From the NCBI GenBank assembly GCA_029891385.1, contig CM057230.1, positions 51,811,414 to 51,875,413 of the forward strand: 64,000 bases of DNA, read 5' to 3'. The number at the start of each line of letters is the position of its first letter. The stretch's first letter is position 1. The translations under genes were made by a program, and so were the position numbers. Shown here in pieces: positions 48,643-60,765 of this stretch. The notes under the pieces were generated by a model, which saw only the letters and a list, made by a program, of their open reading frames with translations, made no database searches and was not told where the DNA came from. The DNA comes from Erythroxylum novogranatense. Its lineage: Eukaryota; Streptophyta; Magnoliopsida; Malpighiales; Erythroxylaceae.

Positions 48643-51600
48643 TGTAGCACCCTCATACCATAGATATGTATCGACGCCAGAGGTCATTCCGACACACCCC
48701 TACGATAAGGGTGCGCCACTTAACAACCACTAACACTCCACATCGCATCAAAATCATAAAGCATTAATATGAAAACCATAAATTCTCATTTCATAACCTC
48801 AAAGCAAGAATTTACACAACCGGTATGTTCTGCATTACTCCAAAAGAAAATCAAACAAAAGGCTAGCTAGGTCATCCTCAAAAGTGCCAATGACCGACCT
48901 ATGTGCCATGACTTCTCTTGCCAACTCAATCTACACGGCAGAAAAGTCCCTCTGAGCTATAAGTCTACTCTCTCGGTCCGAAAAATAATTTGTAATTTTG
49001 GGTGAGTTTATGAACTCAAATGAGGAACCATCATCGATGGTTCACCCAATTCATGCATATACACATACATAACATGCCTACGCACAATTATCTCATCAAA
49101 TCACATTTAGTAGTACCACATAATTTTCATACCAATCCAAAGAATCAATTCAAATGCACATGGAATGTGTATGAGACGCTTCCAATTTATTACGTTGTTA
49201 TGATCGAGCGCCAAACCGTCCCATTAAGGCGATAAACGGTGAGCCATAGGCTCAAATCACTATGGGCTCAAGGCCCAATCACGTTGAGCTTTAAGCTCTC
49301 GCTATCGCCCGTCACAATCGCCAATTATCGATCATGCAATTATGCATGAAGTGCATATGTCCAAATAAAACAACACCAACATCATATCGATCCCAATTCA
49401 ACATATACACATAAGTCTTGTACAAGTAATCGCAAGAAAATCACATATGACACTTCTATGTCGAATTTCCCAATTCATCGGACCTTCTATTCGCAATCCG
49501 CACAAACAAACATAATTGTCCCTCCATTATTCTCCACAGGTTCTAAGTGCGTAATTATAAACACTTACTAACCGAGGAACCATCTAGGTTACTCACCTAA
49601 TAACTTCCGAAGCTAATGCGGAAGTCTCGCAACGTCCGTGGGATGACGCTCCAACCGAGCCTCTATAACAATTAAAATAAGTAAACATTACCAACTCAAT
49701 AGTTAAAAATATCAAACAATGCACATGGAATAAGTAAACGTGTATAATGCATGTTCATGGCATTCCCACCCTAATCCAAAATTTTCCCATAAAAAATCCG
49801 CCTAAAATTAGAAACCTATTGGCGCCGACGGCAGCAATTCGGACCTCTATAGTCCCCAATTAAACAAAATAAAGATTAAAGGCTCTGCTACCGGGCCACG
49901 CCAATTTCGTCCAAAATTCCCAATTTCTCACAAAATGAAATTAATATTCTACTTAATCCGATGCCTCAAGAATCAGGTCAATCGGATGTCTGACGAAAAG
50001 AAATTGACAAAATGAAAACACAGATTACCAATTAAATAATAATAATAAAATAATAATAATAAAAAAAATAAAAATAAAATAAAATAAAAGTCCAGCCTCG
50101 TTGGGGGACGTCTAGCTAGCGGGGCTGACTAAATCGGCTCTGTCAGGGCTTTTAGCCGTCACTAGTGACGACGCTGTCGCCTAGTGACCCATGCGTAATT
50201 CCATTACCCTCTTTTTTTCCTATTTCCCATCCGAATTTCCAACAACAATAATTTTAGCACACAAATCGGAAAAATACAAACCATAGCTTGTTGAAAGATA
50301 ATGAAAAGCTCTACCATTCTCATGAAGACCATAAAATCAATTTCACCCCTAAGGGTGTCAAATATCCCATCAAAGCTACTGTCTACACAAAACCTCTCAA
50401 ACAGTGCAATACTTTGCAAATTCAGTAACTACTCATTTCCTCAGTAAAAATAACACACTAAATATTCTCAGTAAGTTCACAATGTTATCTCCAACTTTCA
50501 TGAACAACTCAAAATCAAATTTACTTTCTAACTAGGTCAAACAATTCACCAAAGCATCAACCTCTGAAATCAACCAATCTGGACAGTGATGTTTCAAACA
50601 GTAATTATCTTAGCACAAATGTCACAAAAATCATTACCTTATATCCCTGAAAAGATAAGATCTCAAACTTCAATTTTCATGAAGAACACAAACCCAATTC
50701 GATTTTAACAATTTCAAAACTGTTATGGAAGTTACTGCCATTAACAGCAATTCACAACCTAATGCAGGGTCAGTTTTTGCAAAATCATAACTCCCAACTC
50801 TGACCTCTAAAAATTACACACCATAAATCATTTTCAAGATAATGTCTTCCTCTACAACTTTGAAGAAGATCACTCACACCAATTCAGTCCACAAAAATTG
50901 CTAAAATTGCTCCCAAGCAGAAAGCTCACAAAATCAACACTTTGACTAGGTTTCTCCAAAAAGCATAAAACCAATCAATAGTAATCAGTTCATATATCCC
51001 AATATACAACTCGAAAATTAGCAAGATCAGTGGCAATGGAAAGCTAACTCAATATGCCTCAACTTTCATAAAGACTATTTTTCCTAGTTCCATACCAATT
51101 AATTTAGAAAAATCAACAAAGTAATCAGGTCATAACTACGGATACTGTTCACAGGCAATAAAACAGTAACTTTCCATGCAAAATTTCGCCCTTCTAGCAT
51201 TACAATTTAACAACACCTATTTCACACAAAATTGTAGCCAACATCCCAAAGTTTCATTGGGAACAAACTTCACCTCATTTGCACACCTACACAATAAGTT
51301 ATGATCAAAACATTCCAACAGGTCAAACACCAATTTTCCAGATTTCAACATTACCCTAACTCCTATCACTCTAACATCAATAACACATCACTAAGCATCC
51401 ATTCATACCTCTAATTCAACCACAAATTCATCACAACATACACTTCTATAATGACACAAAAATTGGCAGCACCTACACAAATGAACTTCCTAAGTTTTCC
51501 ATTCATCTATCCTTACAAACTCAATCCAAAACCAAGCTAAAATCAATAAAAGTATAGTCATTCATTCATCCATAACTAAGTATACATTTAAACCCATTCA

Positions 51601-52493
51601 AACCTTCTACTATGATGATCAAGTAAATGTATAAAGGATCTCCATGCATGCTTCTAACTACCAAAAGCATAAAAACAAACATCAATACTTACCAATCAAG
51701 TTACAAACTCTTCAATTCTCCAACACTTTACAACTCTCCCACACTTCCTAACTTACTTCACCCACGGTTTTCATAAGCATAACAAAGAGTCTCATCAATT
51801 CAAGGCTTCAACTTGGTTTGTGTGTGATGATGAGCAAGCAAGGAACCAAGGAGAAATGTCTTGTATCGATAAGTAGAAGAAAAATTCAAGGAGGAGGAAG
51901 ATGACTTTGATGAATGAAGAAGAAGGCTTTCCAAGATATTCATTTACTTAAAAGCTAAAGAGGAAGTCGAGATGATGATCATAAGAAGACAAAATCAATA
52001 AATCAAGAAGGACACTTGGCATTCAATGGGAAAATGCAATTTATCAACTAATCCTATTTAGTTAAGTGCTAATTCCAATTAAGCTCTAATCATGGCACTA
52101 AAATAATTCCCTAACACCATTTAGCCAATAATCTAATGCCATTAGGCAACCCTTTCAGTACAAAAAGGCTCACTAATCGATTAGTTGAATTTTTCGTCCG
52201 CAAAAACCTCGAAAAATTTCAGAAAAATTCTCATAAATCCCTAAAAATGTAAAACAATTTATGGCGCACTCCAAATAATTTTTTAAATACAACTTTCACA
52301 TAAATTTCACAAAAGATCTCAATTAGACACTTATGCCGGAAATGTCATGAATGCATGTATACCATGTGCATGTGCAAAACAATCATCAGTTATAGAGGCT
52401 ATATAATGTATGTTCATGCCGAGTTATAATCCAATTCTCCTAACCCGTCCCAAATTACCAATAAACCCTTCCTATGGGAGATGGGATGTTACA
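48643..52493 (-). repeat. Array LTR4
   Basis: 3851 bp, colinear with LTR1-LTR3. The palindrome region is altered (about 50135-50205). Confidence 0.92.
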
Positions 52494-55400
52494 ATTCTCC
52501 CCTCCTAATAAAAATTTCGTCCCCGAAATTCTTACCTGGTTGATCGAAAAGATGAGGATACTGTCTCCTCATATGCTCCTCGGTCTCCCGGTAGCCTCCT
52601 CAATGAGTGGTTCCTCCAGAGAACCTTCACCAAGGAATACTCTTATTCCTCAACTGTTTCACCGTGTCCCGACAATCAGATCGGCTCCTCCACATAACTC
52701 AAATTACTCGATACCTCAATCTCCCGAGCCAGATCACATGTGTCGGATCTGACCGATATCTACGGAGCATACTCACATGGAAGACGCCATGCAACCGAGA
52801 CATCTCACTCTAGAAGCTAGCTCAGAGGGCCAAAGGTCCTATCCTCTCAAAGATCTCATATGGACCAATGTACCTAGGGCTTAACTTACCCTTTTCCCAA
52901 ATCTCAAGACACCACGCCACTGTGACACCGTAAGAACACTCTATCGCCACATTGTACTCAATGTCCCTCCTATGCCGATCCACATAGCTCTTCTGCTCAT
53001 CCCGAGCCGCTTTGATGCGACTCAATCGCTTTCACCTTATCTACAAGATCCCGAATCACCAGACCTCAATCATCCTCACACCTCTTCATCCCAATACAAA
53101 GGCGATCTACACGTCGCCCCATACAAGGCCTCATATGGTGCCATCCCGATGCTACTATGATAATGATTGTTGTATGCAAACNNNNNNNNNNNNNNNNNNN
53201 NNNNNNNNNNNNNNNNNNNNNNNNNNNNNNNNNNNNNNNNNNNNNNNNNNNNNNNNNNNNNNNNNNNNNNNNNNNNNNNNNATCCCATGCCCTCTCGAAC
53301 TCCAATACACAAGCTCAAGCATATCCTCAACAGCCTTAATCGCCCTCTCACTCGCCCATCTGTTCGAGGATGAAACGCCGATCAAGTTCACCTAGTACCC
53401 ATAGAAGATCGCAAACTCGCCGAAACTCAAGTAAATCTGGGATCCCCGCCGACACTATCGACATTTGGGACCCCATGCGGTCTCACTATCTCCGCCACAT
53501 ACTTCGGGCCAACTGATCCATGGTATTGTTCTCCTCATCGGCAAGAAATGGGCCGATTTAGTCAATCGATCCACTATGACCCAGATAGCATCATCTTTGC
53601 CTCGGCCCTAGGCAAACCCATAATGAAATCCATGGTAATTGCTCCCATTTCCACTTTGGAATGGGCAACGAATAAAGCTTCCTCATCGAGCCCGGTGTTC
53701 ACCTTAACTCACTTGCACGCCAAACATCTAGATACAAACTCCGCCACTTGCTTTTTCATGCCAGCCACCGTAAATGTTGCTTAAGAGTGTTATACATCTT
53801 GGTAGTACCAGGATGCATAGCATATGTGGCCATATGAGCCTCCTCCAATATCTCTCCTCAAGTCATCCACATCGTGCACACAAAGCCTCATCTCAACCAC
53901 AAGGTCTCATCTCTCACATCAAACTCGTAACCCGAATCAACTTTTACCTTCTCAATCAGCCTCACCATAACAGATCCTTGTCCCGAACTCTCCGATCCCG
54001 CCCAAGAGCATCGGTCTCAAGTGTCAAAGTAGCCAATAAGACTCCATCCTCGCCCAGAGTCAACTCAACATTCAAAGCCCTCAATCAATCAAATTAGGCA
54101 ACCTCATTGCACAATCAGCTGTACTAGTATGTGACTTCCTACCGTAGCATCCGCCACCACATTAGCTTTCCCTGGTGATACTCAATAGTACAATCATAGT
54201 CCTTCAACAACTCAAGCCATCTCCTCTGCCTCAAATTCAACTCTCTCTCGCTCAAGAATATCTCAAACTCTTATGGTCGGTGAAGATTTGGAAAGTCTCA
54301 CCATACGTAAATGCCTCCAAATCTTCAAAGCAAACACTACCGCAGCTAACTCCAAATCATGAACAGATAGTTTACCTCGTGAGACCTCAAATTGTCTCGA
54401 GGCATAGGCAATGACTCTACCGTCTCGCATCGTAACACACCCAATCCTCGATGCGATGCATCATCAGATACCTCAAATCCTCCAATCCCAGATGGAATAG
54501 CCAACACCGGCAAGAGTCAACCGATGTTTCACTCCTCAAAGCTCTTCCGACACTCCTCACCATCTCAATGGCACATTCTTCCTCGAAGTTTTGTCGTAGG
54601 GCCGAGATCAATGAAAACCCTCGACAAACCTCCGTAATAACCGCCAATCCGAGGAAACTCCGAATCTCGAAACATTCCTAGAGCTTCCCACTTCAAAGAC
54701 GCTTCCACCTTACTCGGATCCACTGAATACCCTCTCCAAATACTATATGTCCCAAAAATATCACTGATCCAGCCAAAATTCACATTTATCAATTTGGCAT
54801 ACAACTGTCTCTCCTCATGGTCTCGCAACACAATCCTCAAATGCTCACTATGCTCCCGTGCTCTCCTCGAATACACTAAAATGTCATCAATAAACACAAT
54901 AACAAACCGATCCAGTAGGGCTGAAATACCTTATTCATCAAGGCCATGAAGTGCCGCCGGCATTAGTTAACCCAAACGCATCACTAAAACTCAAAATGCC
55001 CAGACGGCTCCTCAAGGCACTCTTAGGCACATCGGCCTCTGCAATCTTCAATCGATAGTACCGACCTCGATCCAACTTAGTGAACACCGAGCTCCCCTGC
55101 AATCGATCAAATAAGTCATCGATCCTAGGAAGTGGATACTTATTCTTCATCACACCCGATTCAACCGCACAGTAATCGATGCACGCCTCAAAGTCCCATC
55201 CTTTTCTTCACAAACAAAACCGAGCTCCCGTATGGTGAAACACTAGGTCCGATAAAGCCCTTCTCCAACAACTCCCGCGAATCGAGCTCCTTAAGCTCCC
55301 TCGCCCACAGGTGCCATCCTATATGGAGGTATAGATATAGGCGCAAGACTGAACGAGGTCAATAGTGAACTCGCCTCCCGATCCGTGGCAAACCCAGAAC

Positions 55401-57129
55401 TCATCAGAAACACATCTAGAAATTCCCTAACCACGGAATATCCTAAAGCCTCTCGCTCAACTCTGGTGTCAACCACATGAGCCAGATATGCCTCACGTAC
55501 CTCCTGCATCAATCTCGTGGCACTAAGGAAAGAGATCATCCGGCCGGTATCTGACCGACTCTCTAAACACCGCCTAGTCGACCAGAGACTCTAAAACAAC
55601 CTCCTCGTATAACAAATCCATAATAGCCCTATGGGCCGGCACCATCCATCCCGTAATCACATCGATCTCTCAGAGGCAACACTATAAGGTGCGCTTCAAC
55701 ACCGCTTGATATATTCGGATCAAGCATCCTCGCACTCTCTCCCAATGCAATCAGTAGTACCTAAAGGTGTACTCACCTCTAGCCCATACAAGAATATCTC
55801 CGATCCCCATGCAATCTACATGCCATATGAGGTGCAATAAAGAATGTGTGATCCAGATCCAAGAATGCAAACGCCTCAAAATCGTAAATAAGGAGCATAC
55901 CACCACGACATCGGGGAATCTGGCCTCCCGCCTCGTCATGGCATATACTGCCTGGGACCGTGGTCGACCGCCTGACCTCGTCCCTCCAAAGGATCCTCAC
56001 CTACCTCGGCCTCTACTCGCCCCTCCAGATCGATCCACGCCGATCCACCCACTCTACTCACAGACAGTACTACTCCTACCGCCACTATCAGCAGACCGAG
56101 CTCCCAATGTACTGGCAATCCCGAATCGATGATCCATGGAGCCAGATTTAAGGCAAGCTCCAATCAATCGCCAACACTCTCAAAGTGCCTCTTCTCAAGG
56201 TTTCACGAGAATGGGGAATTCGCCTAAACCTCTCGCCATCGCCATCGCCATCGCCATCTGTACAAATCTCCTCTCGTCCAAAACCCGACCGTCTCGATCC
56301 TCTCAAGATCTCAAGGCCTCGCTCCGCGCCGCTAAAACTCTTACCAGAGCCGCCACTATCACTAACTCTCTTTCTCTAAACCCTTGACCCATCTCTTTGT
56401 CTCGCTCTCACAACCGCTTCCACTCACAAAGAAGCAGCTCTCAACTCTATAAAGGAGCCCATATCGATCGGGCCAATCTCGCACGGATCTCCAGATTCAG
56501 CCCCATCTCAAACCTCCGCACTCATTCCGCCTCAAGGAAACCACAAGAGCAAAGATATCCCATCAACTCATTAAACCTAACCTCGTACTGCCATCGTCAT
56601 CCTACCTTGTCTCACCCAAAACTCCTGTGATCTTCATTTCCAGATACACCTGGGCATATAATTGTCTCTAAAAGCCCTCGTAAAATTTGCCCATGTCAAG
56701 AAGCAAGGTCCAGTGGTAACGCCTTAACAGCCTTCCACCATGTATAAGCGGGGCCAGCGGAAGAGATATCATGAATCGAACCTCTCATCGTTCGCAATCC
56801 ATCCGATCAAGGACTCTCAGTCCTCCCCAACCATCCTCACCCTCGGCGGAATCTCAGATCGCCATAAAGTTCATGTCCTCGCCACGCAAAGAAATCGATC
56901 TCCTCTCCCGCCTCACGGGGACTCTAGGAGGTACTCCTCGATCGAGGCACCGAGGACTCTCTACTAGCTCCAACAGATCCTCGGTCACCGTTGATCAATC
57001 TGATCACCAAATACGGATGACCTAAAACAAAACAAGAACTCTAATCTGTTTCTGCATTTCCCACAATAATTCAAGCCTAATTATGTACTAGTCCCAACAG
57101 ATGCCAAACCATGCTCTGATACCACCTAA
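52494..57129 (-). pseudogene. Array body 4: Gypsy gag-pol with assembly gap
   Basis: The integrase C-terminus and chromodomain are at 52510-52900. FAYNN runs into the N gap at 53182. The integrase core and zinc finger are 53280-53850. RNase H is 54130-54500. The RT starts at [20 protein letters not shown] (about 54840-54897) and extends to about 55330. Protease is near 55840. Gag is 55930-57090 with a hexamer run at 56235-56259. Like body 1, its PBS region is intact (complement of ctctgatacca near 57114). Confidence 0.83.
53182..53281. other. Assembly gap, 100 N
   Basis: Exactly 100 N inside the integrase of body 4. In the other bodies the flanking words (ttgtatgcaaac on the left, atcccatgc on the right) are only about 20-30 bases apart. 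The gap is therefore a placeholder of unknown true size in a repeat. Confidence 0.98.
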
Positions 57130-59988
57130 TGTAGCACCCCCATACCATAGGATATGTATCGGGACGCCCGTAGGTCATTCCGACACACACCCTACGATAA
57201 GGGTGCGCTACGAACAACCACTAACACTCCACATGGTATCAAAATCATAAAGCATTAATATGAAAACCATAAATTCTCATTTCATAACCTCAAAGCAGTA
57301 AATTTACACAACTGGTATGTTCTGTGCATTACTCCAAAAGAAAATCAAACAAAAAGGCTAGCTAGGTCATCCCTCAAAAAGTGCCAGCTGACCGACCTAT
57401 ATGCCATGACTTCTCTTGCCAACTCAATCTACACGGCAGGAAAAGTCCCTCCGAGCTATAAGTCTACTCTCTCTATTCCCGAAAATAATTTGCAATTTTG
57501 GGTGAGTTTATAACTCAAATGAGGAACCATCATCGATGGTTCACCCAATTCATGCATATACACATACATAACACAACTACGCACAATTATCTCATCAAAT
57601 CACATTTAGTAGTACCACATAATTTCATACCAATCCAAAGAATCAATTCAAATGCACATGGAATGTATGAGACGCTTCCAATTTATTACGTTGTTGGATC
57701 GAGCTTTCAAATCGTCCCCATTAAGGGCGATTAAGCGCGAGCCATAGGCTCAATCACTATGGGCTCAAGGCCCAATCACGTTGAGCTTTAAGCTCTCTTG
57801 GGCTTCCGTCACAATCGCCAATTATCGATCATGCAATTATGCATGAAGTGCATATCCAAATAAAACAACACCAACATCATATCGATCCCAATTCAACATA
57901 TACACATAAGTCTTGTACAAGTAATCGTAAGAAAATCACATATGACACTTCTATGTCGAATTCCTCAATTCATCGGACCTTCGTCCGCAATCCGTGCACA
58001 AACAAACATAATTGTCCTCCATTATTCTCCACAGGTTCTAAGTGCGTAATTATAAACACTTACTAACCGAGGAACCATCTAGGTTACTCACCTAATAACT
58101 TCCGAAGCTAATGTCGGGAAGTCTCCGCAACGTCCGTGAGATGACGCTCCAACCGAGCCTCTATAACAATTAAAATAAGTAAACATTACCAACCGAATAG
58201 TTAAAAATATCAAACAATGCACATGGAATAAGTAAAAGCGTGTATAATGCATGTTCATGGCATTCCAACCCTAATCCAAAATTTTCCCATAAAAAAATCC
58301 GTCTAAAATTAGAAACCTATTGGCGCCGACGATTAGCAATTTAACCTCTATAGGTCCCCAATTAAACAAAACAAAGGATTAAAGGCATTTGCACACCTAC
58401 ACAATAAGTTATGATCATTTTAGCTTGGTTTTGGATTGAGTTTGTAAGGATAGATGAATGGAAAACTTAGGAAGATCATTTGTGTAGGTGCTGCCAATTT
58501 TTGTGTCATTATAGAAGTGTATGTTGTGATGAATTTGTGGTTGAATTAGAGATATGAATGGATGCTTAGTGATGTGTTATTGATGTTAGAGTGATAGGAG
58601 TTAGGGTCATGTTGAAATCTGGAAAATTGGTGTTTGACCTGTTGGAATGTTTTGATCATAGCTTATTGTGTAGGTGTGCAAATGAGGTGAAGTTTGTGCC
58701 CAATGAAACTTTGGGATGTTGGCTACAATTTTGTGTGAAATAGGTGTTGTTAAATTGTAATGCTAGAAGGGCGAAATTTTGCATGGAAAGTTACTATTTT
58801 ATTGCCTGTGAACAGTATCCGTAGTTATGACCTGATTACTTTGTTGATTTTTCTAAATTAATTGGTATGGAACTAGGAAAATTGGTCTTTATGAAAGTTG
58901 AGGCATATTGAGTTAGCTTTCCATTGCCACTGATCTTGCTAATTTTCGAGTTGTATATTGGGATATATGAACTGATTACTATTGATTGGTTTTATGCTTT
59001 TTGGAGAAACCTAGTCAAAGTGTTGATTTTGTGAGCTTTCTACTTGGGAGCAATTTTAGCAATTTTTGTGGACTGAATTGGTGTGAGTGATCTTCTGTAA
59101 AGTTGTAGAGGAAGACATTATCTTGAAAATGATTTATGGTGTGTAATTTTTAGAGGTCAGAGTTGGGAGTTATGATTTTGCAAAAACGGACCCTGCATTA
59201 GGTTGTGAATTGCTGTTAATGGCAGTAACTTCCATAACAGTTTTGAAATTGTTAAAAATCGAATTGGAGTTTGTGTTCTTCATGAAAATTGAAGTTTGAG
59301 ATCTTATATTTTCAGGGATATAAGGTAATGATTTTTGTGACATTTGTGCTAAGAGAATTACTGTTTGAAACATCACTGTCCAGATTGGTTGATTTCAGAG
59401 GGGTGATGCTTTGGTGAATTGTTTGACCTTGTTAATAAGTAAATTTGATTTTGAGTTGTTCATGAAAGTTGGAGATAACATTGTGAACTCACTGAGAATA
59501 TTTATTGTGTTATTTTTGACTGAGGAAATGAGTAGTTACTGAATTTGCAAAGTATTGCACTGTTTGAGAGGTTTTGTGTAGACAGTAGCTATGATGGGAT
59601 ATTTGACACCCTTAGGGGTGAAATTGATTTTTATGGTCTTCATGAGAATGGTAGAGCTTTTCATTATCTTTCCAACAAGCTATGGTTTGTATTTTTCCGA
59701 TTTGTGTGCTAAGAATTATTGTTGTTGGAAATTCGGATGGGAAATAGGAAAAATTATGGCGCACTCCAAATAATTTTTTAAATACAACTTTCACATAAAT
59801 TTCACAAAAGATCTCAATTAGACACTTATGCCGGAAATGTCATGAATGAATGTATACCATGTGCATGTGCAAAACAATCATCAGTTATAGAGGCTATATA
59901 ATGTATGTTCATGCCGAGTTATAATCCAATTCTCCTAACCCGTCCCAAATTACCAATAAATCCTTCCTATGGGAGATGGGATGTTACA
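57130..59988 (-). repeat. Array LTR5, internally inverted and shortened
   Basis: Only 2859 bp. 57130-58385 is colinear with the start of the other LTRs. 58386-58417 jumps ahead to the segment matching LTR1 26051-26082. About 58418-59754 is the reverse complement of LTR1 about 24980-26318. From about 59757 it is colinear again with the LTR1 end (27037-27271). LTR1-equivalent segments 24635-24980 and 26318-27037 are missing. The TSD tttct follows at 59989-59993. Confidence 0.9.
58386..58684. repeat. Inverted-repeat stem created by the LTR5 rearrangement
   Basis: 32-base arms at 58386-58417 and 58653-58684 are reverse complements with one mismatch and enclose about 235 bases. They arise because the same LTR segment is present once forward and once inside the inversion. 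Confidence 0.88.
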
Positions 59989-60757
59989 TTTCTTGAAAGT
60001 GAGGACTATTAAATGAGAAGTTGTTCATGATTATTCATGTATAAAGAAAGGAGAACGCATGAATTTGAAATGAAATAAAAAATATGGTTTAGATATAAGA
60101 TGGATTTTATGTGATATGTTGAAGTTAAAAAGCAGGAAATTTCAAGTGAAATATGTTCATGAAGTATGCTTCGGTGTTTTGGCCATAACTTGATGTCTAG
60201 TTATCTAAATAAGATGATTCTTAATTTGGATTAAAATAGAGAATTAGGGCTACAAATGTTATGAAGGATTCGAATCTCAATTTAGTCTTTAAGAATGCCA
60301 ATTTTCGGATGGAAGTAAAGTACAGGAAATTATGTTAACATAAGAACAGTCCGAAATGTTTAGAGTATAACTTTTGGTGTAGTGATCCAAATTAAATGAT
60401 TTTGGTGGCGTTATGAAATTAAGACAATGAGGAACATTTTTATAGAAGGAAGTTTTAGCAAATTCCTTCAAGTTGATGATTTGAAAAATGTCCTAATTTA
60501 AGCATGATTTGATGAATTTTGAGGCTTTGTTACATTTTATGATTTGAGGACTTAATTAGCTTGTTAATGTGATTAATTAGCATGTAAATTTGAGCAAGAG
60601 CATATGGGATATATTGATTGGATTGAGTTAAATTAAAGTGTTAGAAATGTAAGAGGGAAAACTTGGAAGAGTGCTTAGGTGTTTTAAGTTGGAAGGCTAA
60701 CGTGGAGGGGCATAAGGGTCCTTTACCATTCATTTAATGACATGGCATGTGGGTTAG

Positions 60758-60765
60758 TATAAAAG
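60758..60765 (+). promoter_or_regulatory. TATA box of the outer Gypsy LTR
   Basis: TATAAAAG followed about 30 bases on by a purine-rich run. This is the usual layout of an LTR core promoter, with transcription expected to start near 60790. Confidence 0.6.

Larger units (their letters stand above)
23377..59988 (-). mobile_element. Tandem Gypsy retrotransposon array: five LTRs, four bodies, one TSD
   Basis: The order is LTR1 (23377-27271), body 1, LTR2 (31832-35687), body 2, LTR3 (40244-44100), body 3, LTR4 (48643-52493), body 4, LTR5 (57130-59988). The repeat period is 8455, 8412, 8399 and 8487 bases. Every LTR starts TGTAG and, where complete, ends TTACA. Every body has a PPT on its left side and a minus-strand PBS on its right side, so each unit is in the same orientation. 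TSD tttct occurs only at 23372-23376 and 59989-59993. A single integration, later expanded by LTR-LTR unequal recombination, is the simplest biological reading. Assembly error is the main alternative. Confidence 0.88.

Noticed and set aside
27272..57129. Four independently decayed, long-dead Gypsy elements
   Set aside because: LTR interiors are almost identical between units and the frame breaks cluster at CTG/CAG, so independent long decay does not fit.
23377..59988. A CRISPR-like or satellite array from the regular repeats
   Set aside because: The repeat unit is a full retrotransposon with LTR, PBS, PPT and gag-pol, and the DNA is plant nuclear.
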